From assembly GCA_002304505.1 (NCBI GenBank), contig NCEH01000067.1:19168-83167 (forward strand): a stretch of 64,000 bases of DNA. Direction: 5' to 3'. How positions within the stretch are numbered: position 1 is the stretch's first letter; every line of letters begins with the position of its first letter. The notes under the pieces were generated by a model that worked only from the letters and a program-made list of their open reading frames with translations, was not told where the DNA came from and did not search any database. This document shows positions 60,414 to 64,000 of the stretch, in pieces. Origin of the DNA: Rhizobiales bacterium 32-66-11. Lineage in GTDB: Bacteria > Pseudomonadota > Alphaproteobacteria > Rhizobiales > Xanthobacteraceae. Position numbers and translations under genes: made by a program.

Positions 60414-61399
60414 CGCGCCGCCTCGGCGAGCACGTCGGCATAAAGCGCGGCCAGGTCGGGCTCGCGCACGGAGACTTCGCGCGGCATCGCATGGCGCTGC
60501 TCGAGGGTGAGCAGAAGATCGGCGAGCGCCCCCGTGCCCGCCGCCAGGCCACCGGTGAAGGTGGTGCCGGTCGCATCGCTCTGGAGGGCGAGGGCGGCGA
60601 GATGGGCGCGGGTGTCGCCGTCGGGAGGGTGCGACCAGCGCAGTTCCACCCGCCGCGCCCCGCCGAAGCGCCGCGCCACGAGATCGTGCATTGGGCCCTC
60701 CAGCACCACATGGCCGTTGACGAGAATCGCGACCCGGTCCGCCACCGCGGCCGCCTGCTCCAGGTCGTGTGTCACGATCAGCACCGCGAGCCCGGCGGCC
60801 GCGAGCGCGCGCAGCAGATCGGCAAAGCCCGCGAGCGCTGCGCGGTCGACGCCGACAGTCGGCTCGTCCAGCACCAGCAGCGCCGGTTCTCCCACCAAAG
60901 CCGCGGCGATATTGGCCCGGCGCTTCCAGCCTCCGGACAGGCGGTCGATGCGCTCGTTCGCCTGCGCGGCCACGCCGGCGGCCTCCATCACGGCGCCGAC
61001 CCGCCCAGCGATGCCGGCGCGCGGCATGCCGGCGAGGCGGGCGAAGATGTCCAGGTTTTCCCGCACGGTGAGGCTCGGATATAGCGCCAGTTCCTGCGGC
61101 ACCAGGCCGATCCGCCGGCGCGCCGTGCTCAGATGGGCGGCATGCTCTTTTACGCGGACGGTCCCGTGATCGGGCCGCAGGCGCCCGCAGACGGCGCGGA
61201 TCAGTGTGGTCTTGCCGGCACCGTTGGGTCCGAGCAGGACCGTGATCTCGCCCGCCGAAACCGCGAGCGTGGCGTCGCGCAATACCGCGCGGGTGCCATA
61301 GCTGGCGCTCACATGGGCCATCTCCAGCACCGGCGCCGCGCGCGCGGCCGCCGGGGCTGGGCGGGCGGCGGGCCGTGACAGGGCGGCGGGGAAGGTCAC
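60410..61399 (-). CDS. ABC transporter ATP-binding protein in the carotenoid cluster
   Basis: 329 residues. Walker A LLGPNGAGKTTLIRAVCG (~55-72), Q loop IGLVPQELALYPSLTVRENL, signature LSGGWKRRANIAAALVGEPA (W in place of the usual Q/M), Walker B LLVLDEPTVGVD, and switch His VLIVTHDLEQAAAVAD. A ~100-residue C-terminal extension follows the ATPase core, as in drug and lipid exporters. The ATG overlaps the crtE stop by 4 bp. Confidence 0.93.
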   Translation of the reverse strand: MTFPAALSRPAARPAPAAARAAPVLEMAHVSASYGTRAVLRDATLAVSAGEITVLLGPNGAGKTTLIRAVCGRLRPDHGTVRVKEHAAHLSTARRRIGLVPQELALYPSLTVRENLDIFARLAGMPRAGIAGRVGAVMEAAGVAAQANERIDRLSGGWKRRANIAAALVGEPALLVLDEPTVGVDRAALAGFADLLRALAAAGLAVLIVTHDLEQAAAVADRVAILVNGHVVLEGPMHDLVARRFGGARRVELRWSHPPDGDTRAHLAALALQSDATGTTFTGGLAAGTGALADLLLTLEQRHAMPREVSVREPDLAALYADVLAEAAR

Positions 61400-62364
61400 G
61401 GCAAAGTGACGCCGGGCAGGCCGCCGAAGGCGTGGCGCAGGAAGTCGCGCAGCGGATCGGGTCCCTCGCAGCGCCGAGACATGCGGTCGGACGCGTCCGC
61501 AGCGCCGCGCAGATGGCTGTCCAGCAGGCCCGCCGCGCGCGAGGCGCCGAGCGAGGCGACGACGGTGGCCTTGCCTTCGTCCTTGCCGACATCCTTGCCG
61601 AGCGCGGCGGCGGAGGATTGCACATCCAGCAGGTCGTCGAGGATCTGGTAGGCGCGGCCCGTGTGATTGGCGAAATCGCGCAGTGCATCCCGATCGTCCG
61701 CGCGCGCCTCATGCACTTGGCTGGCGGCCTCCACGGCGGCGGTGAACAGCAGGCCGGTCTTGCGGCGGTTGACATCCTCCGTGGCGGCAAGGCTACGCCC
61801 CGGCACCGGGCGCAGATCATCGAATTGTCCGCCGCACAGGCCGAGGGAGCCGACCGCATTGGTGTAGATGGCCAGAATCTCCGCCCGCGCCGGGGCGGGC
61901 ACGGCGGCGGAGGCGGCGACCACGCCATAGGCGCGGGTCAGCAGGGAGATCGCGGCCAGCACCGCCACGTCCTCGCCGAATTGCACATGGGTCGCCGGCT
62001 GGTTCCGCCGCAGCTTCGCGTCGTCCATGCAGGGCAGATCGTCGATGATGAGGGACGCGGCATGGATCATCTCCAGCGCGCAGCCGCAATCGAGGACCGC
62101 ATGCTCGTCGGCGCCGAGCCGCAGCGCCGCCGACATGGCGAGCAGCGGACGCAGCCGCTTGCCCGGCGCCAGCAGAATGTGGCGCATGGCAGCGTGCAGC
62201 GTCGCGGGGTTGGAGGCCGTGGTCGGCAACAGCAACCCCAGGCGCCGGTCGACGACCGAACGCAGATAGCTCAGATCCGGCGACCGCTCGCCAGCGACCG
62301 CCGTCGCGGACCCGCCCTCGACGGCATGCAGCACTTCGCCGTCCCGGGATTTGCCGTGGGTCAT
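61396..62364 (-). CDS. crtE: Geranylgeranyl diphosphate synthase
   Basis: 322 residues from ATG 62364, chosen because GAGGAAGGG precedes it; an ATG at 62439 has no ribosome site. First Asp-rich motif [17 protein letters not shown] (~95-111, DDxxxxD), second Asp-rich motif [13 protein letters not shown] (DDxxD), plus [20 protein letters not shown]. It makes GGPP for CrtB. It leads a minus-strand operon with the ABC exporter genes. Confidence 0.95.
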   Translation of the reverse strand: MTHGKSRDGEVLHAVEGGSATAVAGERSPDLSYLRSVVDRRLGLLLPTTASNPATLHAAMRHILLAPGKRLRPLLAMSAALRLGADEHAVLDCGCALEMIHAASLIIDDLPCMDDAKLRRNQPATHVQFGEDVAVLAAISLLTRAYGVVAASAAVPAPARAEILAIYTNAVGSLGLCGGQFDDLRPVPGRSLAATEDVNRRKTGLLFTAAVEAASQVHEARADDRDALRDFANHTGRAYQILDDLLDVQSSAAALGKDVGKDEGKATVVASLGASRAAGLLDSHLRGAADASDRMSRRCEGPDPLRDFLRHAFGGLPGVTLP

Positions 62365-62503
62365 CAGGCCGGCCCTTCCTCGCTCTTCCGCCCGCGTGGC
62401 CCCTGCGGGGCGGGCTCGGCAGATTCCATGCGCTTGCATGATGTTAGATCAGACCCTAGAACCCTTGAAGGCGGCTTGCTGTCAAGCAGAAGAGATTCAC
62501 GCG

Positions 62504-63538
62504 ATGAACGCGGAAAGCGAGATCCAGCGCCGCAAACAAGACCACATAGACATCGTGATGGCGGACGGGCGTGCCTCATCCCGTGCAAAAACCGGTTTTG
62601 AAAGCCTGATTTTCGAGCACTGCGGCCTGCCTGAACTGCATCTGGACGATGTGGATCTCGCAACGACGTTCCTCTCGCGCCCGCTCGCGGCACCTCTGCT
62701 TATTTCTTCGATGACCGGCGGGCCGGCGGCGGCGGGGCTGATCAATCGCCATCTGGCGGAAGCGGCCCAGCATCTGCGCATCGCGCTCGGCGTCGGCTCC
62801 CAGCGCGTGGTGCTGGAGGGCGGGGCGGCGGCCGGGCTCGATTCCGGGCTGCGCCGGATCGCGCCGGATATTCCCTTGTTCGCCAATCTGGGCGCGGCCC
62901 AGCTCGCATGCGGCTATGGGCTCGACGAGGCGCGGCGGGCCGTCGACATGGTCGAGGCGGATGCCCTGATCCTTCACCTCAACCCGCTGCAGGAGGCGAT
63001 CCAGGCCGGCGGCGATCGCGATTGGCGCGGGCTGCTGGAGAAGATCGGTGCGCTGGCGCGCACCCTGCCGGCTCCCGTGATTGTGAAGGAAGTGGGCTTC
63101 GGAATCTCCGCCGACCTCGCCCGCCGGCTTGTGGATAACGGGGTGGCCGCGATCGATATCGCGGGTGCCGGCGGCACGAACTGGGCGCTCGTGGAGGGCG
63201 AACGCGGCACCGGCGCCCAGCGCGCCGTCGCCGCCGCCTTCGCAGGCTGGGGCATCCCCACCGCGCGCGCGCTCGCCGAGGTGCGCGCGGTGTGTCCGCA
63301 GGTGCCCTTGATCGCCTCCGGCGGGATGAAGGATGGCGTCGACGTGGCGAAGGCGATCCGCCTTGGCGCCGATCTCGCGGGGCAGGCGGCGGGGGTTCTC
63401 TCCTCCGCCGTATCGTCGAGCGAGGCGGTGGTGGCGCATTTCGAGGTGATCATCGCGCAATTGCGCATCGCCTGCTTCTGCACCGGATCGCGCGATCTCG
63501 CCGCCCTGCGCACCGCGCGGCTGCTGCCGGCCGCATAA
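62504..63538 (+). CDS. fni: Type 2 isopentenyl-diphosphate delta-isomerase
   Basis: 344 residues from ATG 62504. FMN-dependent TIM barrel: [10 protein letters not shown] (9-18), [52 protein letters not shown] (substrate/Mg site), [36 protein letters not shown] and [20 protein letters not shown]. It interconverts IPP and DMAPP to supply CrtE. It is divergent from crtE across 139 bp that probably hold both promoters. Confidence 0.95.
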   Translation: MNAESEIQRRKQDHIDIVMADGRASSRAKTGFESLIFEHCGLPELHLDDVDLATTFLSRPLAAPLLISSMTGGPAAAGLINRHLAEAAQHLRIALGVGSQRVVLEGGAAAGLDSGLRRIAPDIPLFANLGAAQLACGYGLDEARRAVDMVEADALILHLNPLQEAIQAGGDRDWRGLLEKIGALARTLPAPVIVKEVGFGISADLARRLVDNGVAAIDIAGAGGTNWALVEGERGTGAQRAVAAAFAGWGIPTARALAEVRAVCPQVPLIASGGMKDGVDVAKAIRLGADLAGQAAGVLSSAVSSSEAVVAHFEVIIAQLRIACFCTGSRDLAALRTARLLPAA

Positions 63539-63564
63539 GGAGCGTGCCGCAGCCGGCGCGTACG

Positions 63565-64000
63565 TCACGGCATATATTGGCCGCCGTTCACCTCTACCAC
63601 CTGCCCGGTCACATAGCCGCTCGCCGCCGCCGACGCGAGATAGAGGAAGGTGCCGACGCATTCGTCCGGCACGCCCAGCCGGCCCATGGGGATGGTGGCC
63701 TGCATGGCGCTCATCTGCGCCGGGGTGGAATAGCGGTCGTGGAACGGGGTCTCGATCACGCCGGGGGACACGGCATTCACGCGGATACCGGTCTGCGCCA
63801 ATTCCTTGGCCCAGCCGTGGGTCGCGGTGGAGATGAAGCCCTTGGCCGCCGCATAGAGCACCGATCCGCCGGCCCCGCCGTGGCGCGCGGCGATGGAGGA
63901 GACATTGATGATCGCCCCGCCGCGCCCCTGGGCGAGCATCAGCGGCACCGCCTGGTGCATGAACGCCACCACGTGCCGCACGTTGAGATCGAGCACGGCG
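63565..64000 (-). CDS. SDR-family oxidoreductase, partial at right edge
   Basis: The 3' ~145 codons are visible; the 5' part with the TGxxxGxG motif lies beyond the window. The catalytic region is present: IINVSSIAARHGGAGGSVLY (Ser) and YAAAKGFISTATHGWAKELA (YxxxK), then IRVNAVSPGVIETPFHDRYS and the C-terminal GYVTGQVVEVNGGQYMP. Substrate unknown. Convergent with fni, 26 bp apart. Confidence 0.9.
   Translation of the reverse strand, partial: AVLDLNVRHVVAFMHQAVPLMLAQGRGGAIINVSSIAARHGGAGGSVLYAAAKGFISTATHGWAKELAQTGIRVNAVSPGVIETPFHDRYSTPAQMSAMQATIPMGRLGVPDECVGTFLYLASAAASGYVTGQVVEVNGGQYMP

Noticed and set aside
59208..61928. 906-codon minus-strand frame covering both ABC genes and part of crtE
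   Set aside because: Only the part after ATG 60413 reads as protein. The upstream part is shadow sequence within the ATPase gene and crtE.
1..64000. CRISPR arrays, rRNA genes and insertion-sequence transposases
   Set aside because: No regularly spaced repeats, no rRNA-like stretches and no transposase motifs were seen.

Overview
The right two thirds of the window (about 19.5-64 kb) is high-GC chromosome of an alphaproteobacterium, most likely a Hyphomicrobiales/Xanthobacteraceae-type organism. This is inferred from the codon usage, a complete astaxanthin/zeaxanthin-type carotenoid cluster, a sulfoacetaldehyde acetyltransferase-phosphotransacetylase sulfonate pathway, DUF1127 and DUF1217 proteins, and dispersed palindromes of a kind common in Rhizobiales. 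A perfect consensus parS site at 39561-39576 suggests an origin-proximal location. The left third (1-19.48 kb) has lower GC and mosaic content. It ends exactly at the 3' end of a tRNA-Ala(CGC) gene, as expected for an integrated genomic island.

Island, part 1 (1-13 kb): a truncated carbamoyltransferase fragment, then a ribbon-helix-helix regulator and a DNA cytosine-5 methyltransferase. After an intrinsic terminator comes a tightly packed five-gene operon: ankyrin/sigma-like protein, MutL-like GHKL ATPase, Z1 helicase-like motor, PD-(D/E)XK nuclease (DUF4420-like) and AIPR protein. A Vsr nickase follows. Gene content and order match what I remember as the Mza anti-phage system (mzaABCDE), here flanked by a methylase and Vsr. 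Island, part 2 (14.3-19.1 kb): an AlpA-type regulator, primase-polymerase/DUF3987 replication genes and a lone small terminase subunit, a set reminiscent of phage satellites. A perfect 23-bp tandem duplication splits the replication gene, and a neighbouring small gene is frameshifted.

Chromosome: ParA-like ATPase, glycosyltransferases and small proteins (19.7-24.4 kb); a likely isethionate/sulfonate catabolic cluster of IclR regulator, GMC dehydrogenase, MFS transporter, xsc and pta (24.6-31.7 kb); response regulators, an outer-membrane barrel, glmM, a PfkB kinase and a Pif1-like helicase (32-38 kb); a thiolase/SDR pair with an AraC regulator, alkaline phosphatase and a MacB/LolD-type ABC system (39.6-47.4 kb); an acyl-CoA-dehydrogenase-like monooxygenase with a sulfonate/nitrate-type ABC importer (48-52 kb); and the carotenoid cluster crtY-I-B-X, crtZ-W, crtE plus an ABC-2 exporter and fni (52.7-63.5 kb).

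Three chromosomal genes (the sulfonate-cluster MFS transporter, glmM and the acyl-CoA-dehydrogenase-like gene) carry internal out-of-frame losses. Because glmM is normally essential, either the assembly is faulty at these places or second copies exist. All functional calls come from reading the translations and from remembered family knowledge; no database search was run.
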